A stretch of 45,219 nt of DNA from Endomicrobiia bacterium (GTDB lineage: Bacteria; Elusimicrobiota; Endomicrobiia; DTEH01), in assembly GCA_025060535.1 (NCBI GenBank), contig JANXCA010000007.1:1-45219 (forward strand), read 5' to 3'. The notes beneath the pieces are model-generated. The model did no database searches, was not told the DNA's origin, and saw only the letters and a list, made by a program, of their open reading frames with translations. Below are positions 7,990-18,367 of the stretch, one piece after another. The position numbers and the translations under genes were made by a program. Positions within the stretch are counted from its first letter, which is position 1, and every line of letters begins with the position of its first letter.

Positions 7990-9327
7990 ATGGAGTATAC
8001 AACCAAAAGTAGAAGTTTATATTTTTCTTTTATAGATGGTATTTTTGCTTCTGTTATGACTGGACTTACTACAAACTATGTGCTTCCTTTTGGAGTTTTT
8101 TTAGGTGCTAAAAACTTTCAAATAGGATTACTAAATGCTTTACCACAACTTTTAGGATCGATTGTCCAGTTAAAAACCGCGGATATTGTAGAAAAAATAA
8201 AAAGTAGACTAAGAATAGTTACTTTATTCGTATATCTTCACGGTGTTAGCTTTTTTTTAGTTTTATTTCTCTACTTCGTTCCAGATAAAGTTAGTTGGTA
8301 TATATTTGTAATTACTTTATCTACAGCTTTAACCTCAGTTGCAGGTCCTGCCTGGTGGTCTTTAATGAGTGATACCGTTGATAAAGAAAAATATGGTGAA
8401 TATTTTGCTTGGCGTGGTAAAGTTTTGGGGATTATAAGTTTAATCTTTAGTTTTATTGCAGGTTTTTTTCTTAGCATTATAAAAGATAAATTTTTTGGTT
8501 TTATAATTTTATTTACTTTTAGTGGTTTAATGAGGATAATATCTGGATATTTCATAAGTAAAATGGAAGATATTCCTTTAAAAGTGCTAGAGAAAAATAA
8601 ATTTAGTTACATACAATTTATAAGTAGATTTAAAGAAAGTAATTTTGTAAAATATGTAATATTTGTATCTTTATTCAACTTTGCAGTAGGGATTGCGTCT
8701 CCTTTTTTTAGTGTTTATATGTTAAAAGAACTAAATATGAATTATTATGAATATACCTTTGTAACTTTGTCTTCATCGGTTACAACTTTACTTTTTTTGC
8801 CATTTTGGGGAAAGATGGCAGATAACATTGGGAATGTTAAAGTTATAAAAATTACTGGACTTTTGATATGTTTTGTTCCAATCTTGTGGATATTTTCTAA
8901 AAATATTTTTTATTTAATATTAATTAATGCTATTGCAGGTTATGTATGGGCTGGTTTTAACCTTGCTACTGTAAATTTTATATTTGATGCAGCTACTGAG
9001 GAGGTAAGAACAAGATGTGTTGGATATTTTAGTTTCACAAATGGAATTTTTATTTTTTTAGGAAATTTAATTTCTGGATGGTTAGCTAATAATTTACCTG
9101 CATTAATAAGATGTTCTAAATTACTTACTTTATTTGTTTTATCAGGGATTTTAAGGTTTACTTTTTTGTTGATATTTAAAAATAAATTTTATGAAGTTAA
9201 GGTAGTTGAATATGTAGATACCAGACAGCTTCTTTTTACTGTGCTTGGAATAAAACCAGTATTTGAATTCAGTAGAGAAATTTTTTATCCAATATATAAG
9301 AGGTTAAATAAAAATATTTTAAAATAA
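7990..9327 (+). CDS. Major facilitator superfamily transporter, substrate unknown
   Basis: A 445-residue integral membrane protein with about 12 hydrophobic helices in two halves, separated by a charged cytoplasmic loop near residues 190-215. The N-terminal half includes the loop after helix 4/5 with GPAWWSLMSDTVDKEKYGEYFAWR, and the second half has FWGKMADNIGNVKVIKITG, an MFS motif-A-like stretch (G-x-x-A-D-x-x-G). The sequence does not reveal the substrate. proB follows after 10 bases and rho precedes it by 27, so it may be part of a rho-MFS-proB-ychF transcript. Confidence 0.8.
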   Translation: MEYTTKSRSLYFSFIDGIFASVMTGLTTNYVLPFGVFLGAKNFQIGLLNALPQLLGSIVQLKTADIVEKIKSRLRIVTLFVYLHGVSFFLVLFLYFVPDKVSWYIFVITLSTALTSVAGPAWWSLMSDTVDKEKYGEYFAWRGKVLGIISLIFSFIAGFFLSIIKDKFFGFIILFTFSGLMRIISGYFISKMEDIPLKVLEKNKFSYIQFISRFKESNFVKYVIFVSLFNFAVGIASPFFSVYMLKELNMNYYEYTFVTLSSSVTTLLFLPFWGKMADNIGNVKVIKITGLLICFVPILWIFSKNIFYLILINAIAGYVWAGFNLATVNFIFDAATEEVRTRCVGYFSFTNGIFIFLGNLISGWLANNLPALIRCSKLLTLFVLSGILRFTFLLIFKNKFYEVKVVEYVDTRQLLFTVLGIKPVFEFSREIFYPIYKRLNKNILK

Positions 9328-9337
9328 AAAGTTTTAT

Positions 9338-10435
9338 ATGATTAAATATAAAAAAATTGTAATAAAAATAGGTTCACATCTAATTATAGCTAAAGGCAAA
9401 AAAATTTTTTCATCTTTGGCTTCTCAAGTAAAAAAAATAAAAGATGAAGGTTCTCAAGTGATAATTGTTTCATCTGGAGCTATAGCTACAGGCGTTCAAC
9501 AATATAATTTGCCTTCTAAACCAAAAAGTATAATAGAAAAACAGGCATATGCAGCTATTGGGCAGCCTTTGTTGATGGATAGGTATATTTCTGCTTTTAG
9601 AAAGTACAATATAAAAGTAGCGCAACTTCTTTTAACTAGGGAAGACTTTGAGGTAAGGGAAAGATACTTAAATTTAAGAAATACTTTAAATTATCTTCTT
9701 AAAATAAACGTAGTTCCTATAATTAATGAAAATGATACAATAGCTACGGATGAGATAAAATTAGGTGACAATGATAACCTATCAGCCATAGTAGCAAGTA
9801 AGATTGATGCAGATATATTGATTTTACTTACAGATGTAGATGGTGTATATGAGAGAAACCCTAAAGTTTATCCTGATAGTAAAATTGTATACGAAGTCAA
9901 AGATATTGATGAATTAGTTTCTAAATGTGAAATATCATCTTCGTCTGGGTTTTTTTGTGGAACGGGAGGAATGAAGACTAAATTTGAGGCTGCTAAAATT
10001 TGTAGTTTTGCAGGGATAGAGGTAGTTATAGCTAATGGATTAAAAGAAAATGTTGTTTTAGATATACTGAAAGGTAAAAAAGTTGGGACTCGTATATATC
10101 CAAAAAATAAAAAAATTACTTCTAAAGAAAAATGGATAGCATTCAAAAAATCACAGGGTAAAATTTTTATAGATAAAGGTGCTGAATTAGCAGTTACTAA
10201 AGAGAATAAAAGTTTATTACCTGTTGGAATAAAGAAGATTGAAGGTGTGTTTAAAAAAGGAGATGTTGTGTCAATATTTTCTGAAGAGGGAAAAGAAATT
10301 GCTAAAGGAATAGTAAATTTTGATTCAGAAGAAGTTGAAAAAATAATGGGTAAAAAAACAGAAGAAATTAAGAAGTTAATTTCTGAGTTTGGTAATAAAG
10401 AAGTAATCCATGTTGATAATCTTGTAGTTTTATGA
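9338..10435 (+). CDS. proB: Glutamate 5-kinase with PUA domain
   Basis: First enzyme of proline synthesis; it phosphorylates glutamate. The amino-acid kinase domain (about 1-255) shows KIVIKIGSHLI at 5-15, VSSGAIATG near 45-53, PIINENDTIATDEIKLGDND and LTDVDGVYERNP. A C-terminal PUA domain covers about 275-365, giving the full-length (365-residue) bacterial form. No proA or proC is in the window. The gene overlaps nothing and lies 10 bases after the MFS gene and 12 bases before ychF. Confidence 0.95.
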   Translation: MIKYKKIVIKIGSHLIIAKGKKIFSSLASQVKKIKDEGSQVIIVSSGAIATGVQQYNLPSKPKSIIEKQAYAAIGQPLLMDRYISAFRKYNIKVAQLLLTREDFEVRERYLNLRNTLNYLLKINVVPIINENDTIATDEIKLGDNDNLSAIVASKIDADILILLTDVDGVYERNPKVYPDSKIVYEVKDIDELVSKCEISSSSGFFCGTGGMKTKFEAAKICSFAGIEVVIANGLKENVVLDILKGKKVGTRIYPKNKKITSKEKWIAFKKSQGKIFIDKGAELAVTKENKSLLPVGIKKIEGVFKKGDVVSIFSEEGKEIAKGIVNFDSEEVEKIMGKKTEEIKKLISEFGNKEVIHVDNLVVL

Positions 10436-10447
10436 TAATTACTTTAT

Positions 10448-11554
10448 ATGGAGATAGGAATAATAGGACTTCCTAATGTAGGCAAATCTACGGTTTTTTC
10501 TTTACTTACCAGAATTTCTGTAGGTATTGATAAGTTTCCATTTACTACCATAGACCCTAATGTAGGTGTAGTGGAAGTAGCTGATGAACGATTAGATTTT
10601 TTAGCTGAGGTTTTAAAACCCAAAAAAAAGACATATGCATTCATAAAGTTTGTAGATATAGCTGGGTTAATAAAAGGAGCTTCAAAAGGAGAAGGTTTAG
10701 GAAATAGATTTTTATCTAATATAAGATCTGTAGATGGAATTGTACATGTATTAAGGATCTTTAGTGATTCTACTGTTGCATCTTCAATAAATAAAATAGA
10801 TCCTATAGAAGAGATAAAAATTATTAATTCTGAACTTCTTCTGTCAGATATTCAAATTTTAGAATCATATTTAGAAAAAATTCTTCCTAAGGCTAACTCT
10901 GGAGATAAGAGGTCTAAACAAAATTTAGAGATAGTTAAAAAAATAGAAGAAAAAATAAATTTTTCTATAAATTTAAAAGAAATTAAAAATTTTATTTTTG
11001 AGAATTTAAAAGATGTAGATAAAGAACTTTTTTATTTAATTAATACATTATTATGTGTTAAAGATGTGATTTATCTTTTAAATTATGATGAAATGATAGA
11101 AAGAAATCATCTTCTTGAGACTAAGCAAAAAGTGGAAGAATTCACAGGTAGTAAAGTTTTGCTACTAAATGCTAAGTTTGAAATGAATCTTTTAGAATTT
11201 CCCATAGAAGAACAAAAAAAATTGAGAGAAGAATATAAAATTCCAGATGATGAAATTAAAAATTTTATAAAAGAATCTGTTGGGGTTTTAAATTTAGTTA
11301 CATTTTATACAATAGTTGGAGAAGAATTTCGGAGTTGGTTTATAAAGAAAAATTCTACGGTATTAGATGCGGCAGGTAAAATTCATACAGATATGAAAGA
11401 GGGTTTTATCAATGCAGAGGTAGTAAATTTTAATGATTTTAAAGAGTGCCCCGACTTTAAAGTTTTACATAAAAATGGCCTAATAAAAATTGTAGGTAAG
11501 GATTATGTAGTAAAAGATGGTGATATTATTAAGATAAATTTTAGAAAAACTTGA
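10448..11554 (+). CDS. ychF: Ribosome-binding ATPase YchF (Obg-like OLA1 family)
   Basis: A 368-residue P-loop protein with the G1 motif GLPNVGKST (residues 7-15), the DIAGLIKGASKGEGLG switch II region and a C-terminal TGS domain (about 280-365, DAAGKIHTDMKEGFINAEV). The specificity motif is N-Y-D-E instead of NKxD, as expected for this ATP-preferring branch of the Obg family. The coiled-coil arm lies between. It binds ribosomes and acts in stress responses in known bacteria. The length matches the family. Confidence 0.96.
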   Translation: MEIGIIGLPNVGKSTVFSLLTRISVGIDKFPFTTIDPNVGVVEVADERLDFLAEVLKPKKKTYAFIKFVDIAGLIKGASKGEGLGNRFLSNIRSVDGIVHVLRIFSDSTVASSINKIDPIEEIKIINSELLLSDIQILESYLEKILPKANSGDKRSKQNLEIVKKIEEKINFSINLKEIKNFIFENLKDVDKELFYLINTLLCVKDVIYLLNYDEMIERNHLLETKQKVEEFTGSKVLLLNAKFEMNLLEFPIEEQKKLREEYKIPDDEIKNFIKESVGVLNLVTFYTIVGEEFRSWFIKKNSTVLDAAGKIHTDMKEGFINAEVVNFNDFKECPDFKVLHKNGLIKIVGKDYVVKDGDIIKINFRKT

Positions 11555-11579
11555 TTAGAATTAAATATTTTTATAAAAT
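11551..11579 (+). promoter_or_regulatory. Candidate promoter for the small membrane ORF, MerR-receiver and car genes
   Basis: TTGATT at 11551-11556 is followed after 17 bases by TAAAAT at 11574-11579 (part of TATAAAAT). It starts inside the last codons of ychF and would direct a transcript into the micro-ORF at 11613. Only four of six bases in the -35 box match consensus strongly and the region is A/T-rich, so this is tentative. Confidence 0.28.
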
Positions 11580-11612
11580 AAAAAGAAATTTTATCTTCAT
11601 AAGAGGTAAGAT

Positions 11613-11735
11613 ATGAATATAAATGCTTTAGTATTTATGATGATTAGTTGGATTTTAGTGATAGGACTTTTGATTTTTTGTTTTTTAAAAATTTTAAATA
11701 AAAATATATGGACAAAGAAAAAAGATTACAATTAG
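11613..11735 (+). CDS. 40-residue single-pass membrane protein (transporter small-subunit-like)
   Basis: This short frame begins at ATG 11613 behind a good ribosome site (AAGAGGTAAG, about 11600-11609) and encodes 40 residues: a short N-terminus (MNINALVFMMISW), one hydrophobic helix over about residues 5-26 and a lysine-rich tail. The pattern recalls the MetS-type small subunits of sodium-coupled symporters, which are 30-40 residues with one helix near the N-terminus. No symporter is adjacent, so that is only a resemblance. Its last 28 bases overlap the start of the MerR-receiver gene in another frame, which suggests coupled translation. Confidence 0.55.
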   Translation: MNINALVFMMISWILVIGLLIFCFLKILNKNIWTKKKDYN

Positions 11736-12328
11736 GATTGTTAAAAATAGGTGAATTAGCAGAAAAAGCTGGTGTACCTGTTTCTACGATTAAGTATTAT
11801 ACCGATTTAGAGCTTCTAAGGGTACAAGATTATATGGCGGGTGGGTTTAGGTTATATAATGAGAAAGAATCTCTTTTGAGATTAAAAAGGATTAAAGAAA
11901 TGTTAGATATGGGATATTCAATAAAAGAAATAAAGGAAAACATTGAAAAAATAACAGTGTTTAAAGTTTTAGTTATAGATGATGAACAAGAAGTTCATGA
12001 ATTTGTATATGATGTTTTGGAAATGGTTCCTAATATAGAAGTAAAATCTGCTTATGATGGTTTTTCAGCTGGAATAATTATAAGTGAATATTTACCTGAT
12101 TTAATAATACTTGATTTATTATTACCTGGAGTAGACGGTTTTAAAGTATGTAGTAACATTAAGAATAATCCTAAGCTGAAACATATAAAAATTTTAGCAA
12201 TTACAGGATATGATTCTAAAGAATATAAAGAAAAAATTCTTAATGCAGGTGCTGATGATTATCTACCAAAGCCTATGGAGTTGAATTTGTTTAGGGAAAA
12301 AGTCAATAAATTACTTGATTTGAAATAA
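11708..12328 (+). CDS. MerR-type DNA-binding domain fused to a response-regulator receiver domain
   Basis: A 206-residue regulator. Residues 11-80 form a MerR-like winged helix-turn-helix (LKIGELAEKAGVPVSTIKYY, then GGFRLYNEKESLLRLKRIKEM, then GYSIKEIKENI). Residues 85-205 form a CheY-like receiver: acidic pair DDEQE near 92-96, phospho-acceptor Asp in DLIILDLLLPGVDG, Thr in AITGYD and Lys in DYLPKPME. The domain order is inverted compared with ordinary response regulators, where the receiver comes first. A histidine kinase partner is not in the window. It lies 5 bases before carA, so it might control carAB or respond with it (inference). Confidence 0.9.
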   Translation: MDKEKRLQLGLLKIGELAEKAGVPVSTIKYYTDLELLRVQDYMAGGFRLYNEKESLLRLKRIKEMLDMGYSIKEIKENIEKITVFKVLVIDDEQEVHEFVYDVLEMVPNIEVKSAYDGFSAGIIISEYLPDLIILDLLLPGVDGFKVCSNIKNNPKLKHIKILAITGYDSKEYKEKILNAGADDYLPKPMELNLFREKVNKLLDLK

Positions 12329-12333
12329 ATACC

Positions 12334-13551
12334 ATGAAATATGATGCAGTGTTAATGTTAGAAACAGGAGTTTATTTTAGAGGGAAATATTTTGGCTATA
12401 TATCCGAAACTTCTGGGGAGGTGATATTTAATACTGGACTTATAGGATATGAGGAAATACTTACAGATCCTTCTTATAAGGGTCAGATAGTAGTTATGAC
12501 TTATCCTCATATTGGTAATTATGGTATTACCCAATATGATTTTGAGTCTAAAAGACCACAAGTGGAAGGATTTGTGGTAAATGAATTTTCGAGTATAACT
12601 TCTAATTGGCAGGCTAAATATAGTATAGAAACTATCTTTAAGAAATATAAAATAGTAGGAATTTCTAATGTAGATACACGCGCTTTGACTAAATATATAA
12701 GAGAGAAAGGGTCAATGCGTGGCATAATTTCTTCTATTAATGTTGATTTTAATAAGTTATTTGAAAAAGTAAAAAAAGTTCCTTCTATTATAGGTAGAGA
12801 TATTGTAAAAGAAGTTTCATGTAATGATGTATATTATCCTTTTTCTATTGATCATCAAAGAAATAATGAAGTTTCGGCATATGCTTTAGGTAATAATGTA
12901 TTCATAGATACAAATACTGTTCCACCAAAATATAAAGTAGTAGTGGTTGATTGTGGATGTAAGTTTAATATATTGCGTTTACTTAGAAAATATGGTTGTG
13001 ATTTAATTGTAGTTCCTGCAGATACTTCTTTTGAAAAGATACTAAGTTACTCGCCAGATGGAATATTTTTATCTAATGGGCCAGGAGATCCTGAGGGTGT
13101 ACCATATGTTTTTAAGACAGTTGAAAAAATTGTATCTTATAGTATTTCAACTAATACTTATTTACCTATTTTTGGTATATGTTTAGGACATCAGATGATA
13201 GCTTTAGCTTTAGGAGGAGAGACATATAAGTTGAAATTTGGACATCATAGTATAAACCATCCTGTAAAGAACTTAGTTACTCAGAAAATAGAAATTACCT
13301 CTCAAAATCACAACTTTGCAGTTAAGATGGAGGAAGTAGAAGGGAAGTTATATGTGAAAGGAAATAGAGACATCTTGATTACTCATATAAATTTAAATGA
13401 TTTATCTTGTGAAGGTTTAAGACATAAGGAGCTACCAATATTTGCAGTTCAGTACCATCCAGAATCTGCACCTGGGCCTAATGATTCAAGATATTTGTTT
13501 GAAGAATTTGTAAAAATGATGGAAAATAAATTTAGGTTAATAAAAATATAG
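12334..13551 (+). CDS. carA: Carbamoyl-phosphate synthase small (glutaminase) subunit
   Basis: Hydrolyses glutamine and channels ammonia to CarB for carbamoyl phosphate, used in pyrimidine and arginine synthesis. The N-terminal CarA domain is present (TGVVIFNTG-like stretch read here as [19 protein letters not shown]). The class I amidotransferase domain has nucleophile C283 in [17 protein letters not shown], and the His/Glu pair in [11 protein letters not shown]. Length is 405, about 20-30 residues above the common size, mostly from a loop around residues 165-205 that precedes the glutaminase domain. carB begins 11 bases downstream. Confidence 0.97.
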   Translation: MKYDAVLMLETGVYFRGKYFGYISETSGEVIFNTGLIGYEEILTDPSYKGQIVVMTYPHIGNYGITQYDFESKRPQVEGFVVNEFSSITSNWQAKYSIETIFKKYKIVGISNVDTRALTKYIREKGSMRGIISSINVDFNKLFEKVKKVPSIIGRDIVKEVSCNDVYYPFSIDHQRNNEVSAYALGNNVFIDTNTVPPKYKVVVVDCGCKFNILRLLRKYGCDLIVVPADTSFEKILSYSPDGIFLSNGPGDPEGVPYVFKTVEKIVSYSISTNTYLPIFGICLGHQMIALALGGETYKLKFGHHSINHPVKNLVTQKIEITSQNHNFAVKMEEVEGKLYVKGNRDILITHINLNDLSCEGLRHKELPIFAVQYHPESAPGPNDSRYLFEEFVKMMENKFRLIKI

Positions 13552-13562
13552 ATTTCTCGTTT

Positions 13563-16500
13563 ATGCCTAAAAGAAAAGATATTAAAAAAATTTTAATAAT
13601 TGGTTCTGGTCCAATAGTTATAGGGCAGGCTTGTGAATTTGATTACTCAGGTACTCAGGCCATAAAAGCGTTAAAAAAGGAAGGCTATAAGGTTGTACTT
13701 GTAAATTCTAACCCTGCCACAATAATGACTGATCCAGAATTTGCAGATGCTACTTATGTAGAACCTCTTATACCAGAAGTTTTAGAAAAAATTATAGAAA
13801 AAGAACGTCCAGATGCGATTTTACCCACCTTAGGAGGGCAAACGGGATTAAATTTATCTGTCAAACTTTATGAATATGGTATTTTGAATAAGTATAATGT
13901 TGAACTTATTGGAGCAAAAGTAGAAGCGATTAGAAAAGGAGAAGATAGAAAATTGTTTAAAGAAACAATGATGAAGGAGGGGCTTGATTTGCCAAGAAGT
14001 GGTTTTGCGTATACACTTTCAGAAGCTGAAAAAATTGCTAAAGAGATAGGCTTTCCTTTAATTATTCGTCCTTCGTTTACATTAGGTGGAACAGGTTCAA
14101 AAATTGTTTTTAATGAAGATGAATTTATAGATGCTGCAAAAAATGCGCTTCAGTCTTCAATGATTTCTGAGATTTTGATAGAGGAATATCTTAACGGTTG
14201 GAAAGAGTATGAACTTGAAGTAATGAGAGATTGTAAAGATAATTGTGTGATAGTATGTAGTATAGAAAATTTTGATCCTATGGGCGTTCATACTGGTGAC
14301 TCTATTACAGTAGCTCCTGCTCAAACACTTACTGATAAAGAGTATCAAAGAATGAGAGATATGGCATTTAAATGCATAAGAGCAGTAGGAGTAGAAACTG
14401 GTGGTTCAAATATACAGTTTGCAGTTGATCCAAAAACAGGAAGAATAGTGATAATAGAAATGAACCCTAGAGTATCTCGCTCTTCAGCATTGGCTTCTAA
14501 AGCAACTGGCTTTCCAATAGCAAAAATAGCAGCACTTCTTGCGGTAGGGTATACTTTGGATGAAATACCTAACGACATTACTAAAAAAACTCCAGCTTGT
14601 TTTGAACCTACTATTGATTATGTAGTAGTAAAGATTCCCAAATTTGCATTTGAGAAGTTTAAGCCGGTAATGAGAAATGGTGAAATTGTAGATTCTTCAT
14701 ATCAGATTTTAGGTTCTCAGATGAAATCTATAGGAGAGGTGATGGCAATAGGTAGGACATTTAAAGAGGCACTACAGAAGGCAATTCGTGGATTAGAAAT
14801 AAATAGATTTGGTTTAGGTAGTGATTTAATTTCGGAAGAAAAAATGATTGAAGAAATGAAATTTTTATCAGAAGAGTCTCCTAAAAAACAGAAGTTTATG
14901 GAAATGTTAAGATATAAATTGATTTATCCTAACTGTGACAGAATTTTTAATATAAGAATTGCTTTGAAGTTAGGAATGAGTGTAGATGAAATAAGCGAAC
15001 TTAGTAAGATAGATAGATGGTTTATAAATCAGATGAAAGAGATAGTGGATATGGAAGAAAATATCAGAAAATTTTCAGCTAATAAAAAAACTACAAAGCA
15101 AGATTTAATTCAGCTTATAAAAGAAGCAAAAAGTTATGGATTTTCTGACAAACAACTTGCATTTTTACTTAAAAAGGATGAAGAAGAGATAATTAAACTT
15201 AGAACAAAAGAAGGAATTTTACCTAATTATAAAGTAGTAGATACTTGTGCTGCAGAATTTGAAGCATATACTCCATATTTTTACTCCACGTATAATGGTT
15301 TAGATAGTGTGGGTTTTGTAGGTGGTAATGAAGAGGATGTGGATATAGTTTCTTTAACCAATGAGAGTGTCAATTTCTTTAAGAATAAAAAAGGTAAGGT
15401 TATAGTTTTAGGATCAGGCCCTAACCGAATAGGTCAAGGAATTGAGTTTGATTATTGCTGTGTACATGCAGTAATGGCTATTAAAGAAGAAAATTTAGAA
15501 GCAATAATGGTTAACTGTAATCCAGAAACAGTTTCTACTGATTATGATATTTCTGATAAACTTTATTTTGAATCCGTAACTTTTGAGGATGTACTTAATG
15601 TTTATAAAACAGAAGAATTGATTTCAAAAAAAACAAAAGTACCTCTTTTGGGAGTAATTTTACAGTTTGGAGGTCAAACTCCACTTAATATTTCTTTAAA
15701 ACTAAAATCTTATGGAGCAAAAGTTTTAGGAACTCAACCAGAAAATATAGCTTTAGCTGAAGATAGAGAGTTATTTGCAAGAGTATTAACTAAACTTAAA
15801 CTTCCTTATCCTTCGCATGGATATGCAAAAAGTTACAAAGAAGCGCTTAATATTGTAAAAAAGATAGGTTATCCTGTAATAGTAAGACCCTCTTATGTAT
15901 TAGGTGGAAGAGCAATGGAAATAATCTATGATGAAAATACTTTTAAAGACTATGTTTATAAATTATTTGAACATGAAGCTTCTATGGGACCTTCTAGTGT
16001 TGTAATTATAGATAGATTTTTAGAAGATGCAATAGAATTAGACGTAGATGCTATATGTGATGGGAAAGATGTTTTTGTAGCAGGAATTATGGAACATATA
16101 GAAGCTGCAGGAATTCATTCTGGTGATAGTGCTTGTGTAATTCCTCCAATTTCTCTAAATAAAGATCAAATAAAAACAATTTTTAAATATGTCGATTTAT
16201 TAGCAAATGAGCTCAAAGTTAAGGGATTGATGAATCTTCAGTTAGCGATTAAAGATGGTACTATATATGTGTTAGAAGTAAATCCAAGGGCATCAAGAAC
16301 AGTTCCTTATGTATCAAAAACTATAGGTTTACCTATTGCAAAAATTGCAACAAAAGTTATGTTAGGATATAAACTAAGAGATCTTCTTAATAAGTATAAT
16401 TTTGATCAGGAAAAAGTTTTCAATTTAGGTTATTACACAGTAAAAGAAGTTGTTTTACCTTTTCAGAAGTTTTCTAATGTAGATATAGTTTTGTCGCCTG

Positions 16501-17027
16501 AAATGCGTTCTACAGGAGAAGTTATGGGAATTGATAAAAATTTTCCTCTTTCATACGCAAAATCTCAATTTGCTGCTGGTAGTGAAATTCCTATGGGTGG
16601 TAAAGTCCTTTTAAGTGTAGATAACAAAAACAAAGCAAAAATTTTAGATATAGCGAAACAGTTTAAAGAACTAGGATTTGAATTAATTGCTACTTCTGGG
16701 ACAGCGGAGTTTCTTATAAAGAATGGTATAGAGTGTAAGAAGATAAATAAAATTTCAGAGGGGCGTCCTAATGTGGTAGATCTTATTTCCAATAAAGAAG
16801 TAATGTTAGTAATAAACACTCCTACAGGAAAAGGAAAGTCTTTTTCAGATGGTTTTTATATTAGAAGAACAGCTATTGTAAATAACATTCCTATAATTAC
16901 TACTATAGAAGCAGCAAGATGTGTAGTTAATTCAATTAAAGAATTAAAAAATAATTATAATATCTTCCTTAATAAACCTAACTTTGAAGTTCGTTCTTTA
17001 CAAAGTTGGTATAAGATGCAAGTTTAG
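13563..17027 (+). CDS. carB: Carbamoyl-phosphate synthase large subunit
   Basis: The synthetase subunit with two homologous ATP-grasp halves. The first half opens with [19 protein letters not shown] (9-27) and the second with [20 protein letters not shown] near residue 613. Between them is the oligomerisation domain ([33 protein letters not shown]). The C-terminal MGS-like allosteric domain starts near 1010 (VLLSV, then [12 protein letters not shown]). At 1154 residues it is about 80 longer than the E. coli enzyme; one visible insertion of roughly 25 residues lies just before the second half (about 585-610). The gene is complete and follows carA closely. Confidence 0.97.
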   Translation: MPKRKDIKKILIIGSGPIVIGQACEFDYSGTQAIKALKKEGYKVVLVNSNPATIMTDPEFADATYVEPLIPEVLEKIIEKERPDAILPTLGGQTGLNLSVKLYEYGILNKYNVELIGAKVEAIRKGEDRKLFKETMMKEGLDLPRSGFAYTLSEAEKIAKEIGFPLIIRPSFTLGGTGSKIVFNEDEFIDAAKNALQSSMISEILIEEYLNGWKEYELEVMRDCKDNCVIVCSIENFDPMGVHTGDSITVAPAQTLTDKEYQRMRDMAFKCIRAVGVETGGSNIQFAVDPKTGRIVIIEMNPRVSRSSALASKATGFPIAKIAALLAVGYTLDEIPNDITKKTPACFEPTIDYVVVKIPKFAFEKFKPVMRNGEIVDSSYQILGSQMKSIGEVMAIGRTFKEALQKAIRGLEINRFGLGSDLISEEKMIEEMKFLSEESPKKQKFMEMLRYKLIYPNCDRIFNIRIALKLGMSVDEISELSKIDRWFINQMKEIVDMEENIRKFSANKKTTKQDLIQLIKEAKSYGFSDKQLAFLLKKDEEEIIKLRTKEGILPNYKVVDTCAAEFEAYTPYFYSTYNGLDSVGFVGGNEEDVDIVSLTNESVNFFKNKKGKVIVLGSGPNRIGQGIEFDYCCVHAVMAIKEENLEAIMVNCNPETVSTDYDISDKLYFESVTFEDVLNVYKTEELISKKTKVPLLGVILQFGGQTPLNISLKLKSYGAKVLGTQPENIALAEDRELFARVLTKLKLPYPSHGYAKSYKEALNIVKKIGYPVIVRPSYVLGGRAMEIIYDENTFKDYVYKLFEHEASMGPSSVVIIDRFLEDAIELDVDAICDGKDVFVAGIMEHIEAAGIHSGDSACVIPPISLNKDQIKTIFKYVDLLANELKVKGLMNLQLAIKDGTIYVLEVNPRASRTVPYVSKTIGLPIAKIATKVMLGYKLRDLLNKYNFDQEKVFNLGYYTVKEVVLPFQKFSNVDIVLSPEMRSTGEVMGIDKNFPLSYAKSQFAAGSEIPMGGKVLLSVDNKNKAKILDIAKQFKELGFELIATSGTAEFLIKNGIECKKINKISEGRPNVVDLISNKEVMLVINTPTGKGKSFSDGFYIRRTAIVNNIPIITTIEAARCVVNSIKELKNNYNIFLNKPNFEVRSLQSWYKMQV

Positions 17028-17030
17028 TTT

Positions 17031-17639
17031 ATGTTTGTTAAATTTTTTAATAAACAGAAAAATTTTTTAGAATTATTACTCAGACAGGCAGAAAAAGTTT
17101 CAGAAGCATCGACTTATCTTTTGAGTTTCTTATCCGAAATTTCTGAGAATAATAAACAAAAAATTTTAGAAGTAGAAAAAGAAGCAGATAATCTAAGAAA
17201 AATGTTAGTAGATGATATCAATAGAGCATTTATAACACCATTTGACAGAGAAGATATATATGCTCTTTCTAGAGCGGTTGATGATGTAGTAGATTACTTA
17301 AAAACAACAGTAGAGGAGATATTAATTTTGAAAGTTGAACCTGATGATTATATGAAAAAAATGGTTGAGGCGATTAATAAAGGAGGATTAGATATTATAG
17401 AAGCATTAAAATTTATAAAATGTAAACCTGAGGAATGTAGGAAAAAAATAATTGCTGCCAAAAAGATAGAAAATTTAGTAGAACATCTTTACAGAGAAGC
17501 AATAGCAGAATTGTTTGAGTCAGATGATATTAAAAAAATTTTAAAAACAAGAGAAATTTATAGACACCTTTCTAATGCTGCTGATAGATTAGATGAAGCG
17601 GCTAACGTTATAAGTGATATCGTTGTAAAAAGTAGTTAA
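17031..17639 (+). CDS. DUF47 / PhoU-like protein
   Basis: A 202-residue all-helical protein of the DUF47 family, distant relatives of PhoU that usually sit next to Pit-type phosphate transporters. Characteristic stretches are EVEKEADNLRKML near residues 46-58, RAFITPFDREDIYALSRAVDDVVDYL (metal-binding acidic helix) near 64-90, and REIYRHLSNAADRLDEAANVI near the C-terminus. It begins 3 bases after carB and ends 4 bases before the HAD gene. No transporter neighbour is visible, which is unusual for the family. Role in phosphate transport control is inferred only from the family. Confidence 0.85.
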   Translation: MFVKFFNKQKNFLELLLRQAEKVSEASTYLLSFLSEISENNKQKILEVEKEADNLRKMLVDDINRAFITPFDREDIYALSRAVDDVVDYLKTTVEEILILKVEPDDYMKKMVEAINKGGLDIIEALKFIKCKPEECRKKIIAAKKIENLVEHLYREAIAELFESDDIKKILKTREIYRHLSNAADRLDEAANVISDIVVKSS

Positions 17640-17643
17640 ATTT

Positions 17644-18360
17644 ATGATAAAAGCAATAATATTTGATTTAGATAATACTTTGATGAATTTTATGAAAATG
17701 AAACAAGCAGCAGTTGAAGCTGCGGCTGATGCTATGATAGATGCTGGTATTAAGATGAAAAAACAAGAACTGATAGATAAAATTTATAGTGTTTATTGGA
17801 AAGAAGGAATTGAAGATCAACAAATTTTTGATAAAGTTTTATTACAAGAGTTTGGCTATATTGATTATAAAATTTTAGCCGCAGGAATTTTAGGTTATAG
17901 ACGAGCAAAAGAAGCAAATTTATGTACATATCCTCATGTTCATTTGACACTTACAGAATTGATGAAACGAGGTATAAAAATGTGTGTAGTATCAGATGCT
18001 CCAAGGTTACCTGTATGGATGAGAATAATATCTTTAAATTTACAACATTATTTTGAATTTGTTTTGACCTTTGATGATACAAAAGAAAAAAAACCTTCAC
18101 CAAAACCTTTCCTAATGGCTTTGGAGCGACTTGGGACACTTCCTCAAGAGACAATGATGGTTGGAGATTGGGCAGAGCGGGATATAGTAGGAGCTAAACA
18201 ACTAAACATTATCACAGTTTTTGCTAGATATGGTGATGAATTTAATACTCAAAATTCTGGTGCCGATTATGAAATAGATGATATAATTCAAATATTAGAA
18301 ATAGTTGATTCCTTTAAGGAAAAAAATCAGTTATTATTATTTAGTGACAAAAATAAATAA
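17644..18360 (+). CDS. HAD-superfamily hydrolase
   Basis: A 238-residue haloacid-dehalogenase phosphatase. Motif I is FDLDNTLM with D8 and D10, motif II is VVSDAP near residue 117, the motif III lysine is in KKPSPKPF near 150, and motif IV is MVGDWAERDIVGAKQLN near 177. A helical cap lies between motifs I and II. This suits a small-phosphate ester or phosphonatase/phosphoglycolate-like substrate, which I cannot specify. The C-terminus (from about 225) is Lys/Leu-rich and not conserved. It lies between the DUF47 gene and an exported metallo-hydrolase, with 4- and 7-base gaps. Confidence 0.85.
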   Translation: MIKAIIFDLDNTLMNFMKMKQAAVEAAADAMIDAGIKMKKQELIDKIYSVYWKEGIEDQQIFDKVLLQEFGYIDYKILAAGILGYRRAKEANLCTYPHVHLTLTELMKRGIKMCVVSDAPRLPVWMRIISLNLQHYFEFVLTFDDTKEKKPSPKPFLMALERLGTLPQETMMVGDWAERDIVGAKQLNIITVFARYGDEFNTQNSGADYEIDDIIQILEIVDSFKEKNQLLLFSDKNK

Positions 18361-18367
18361 TTTTTTA

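Noticed and set aside
18305-18367. A longer start for the metallo-beta-lactamase protein
   Set aside because: It lies inside the HAD gene and would put a charged stretch before the signal anchor; ATG 18368 fits the 7-base gap.
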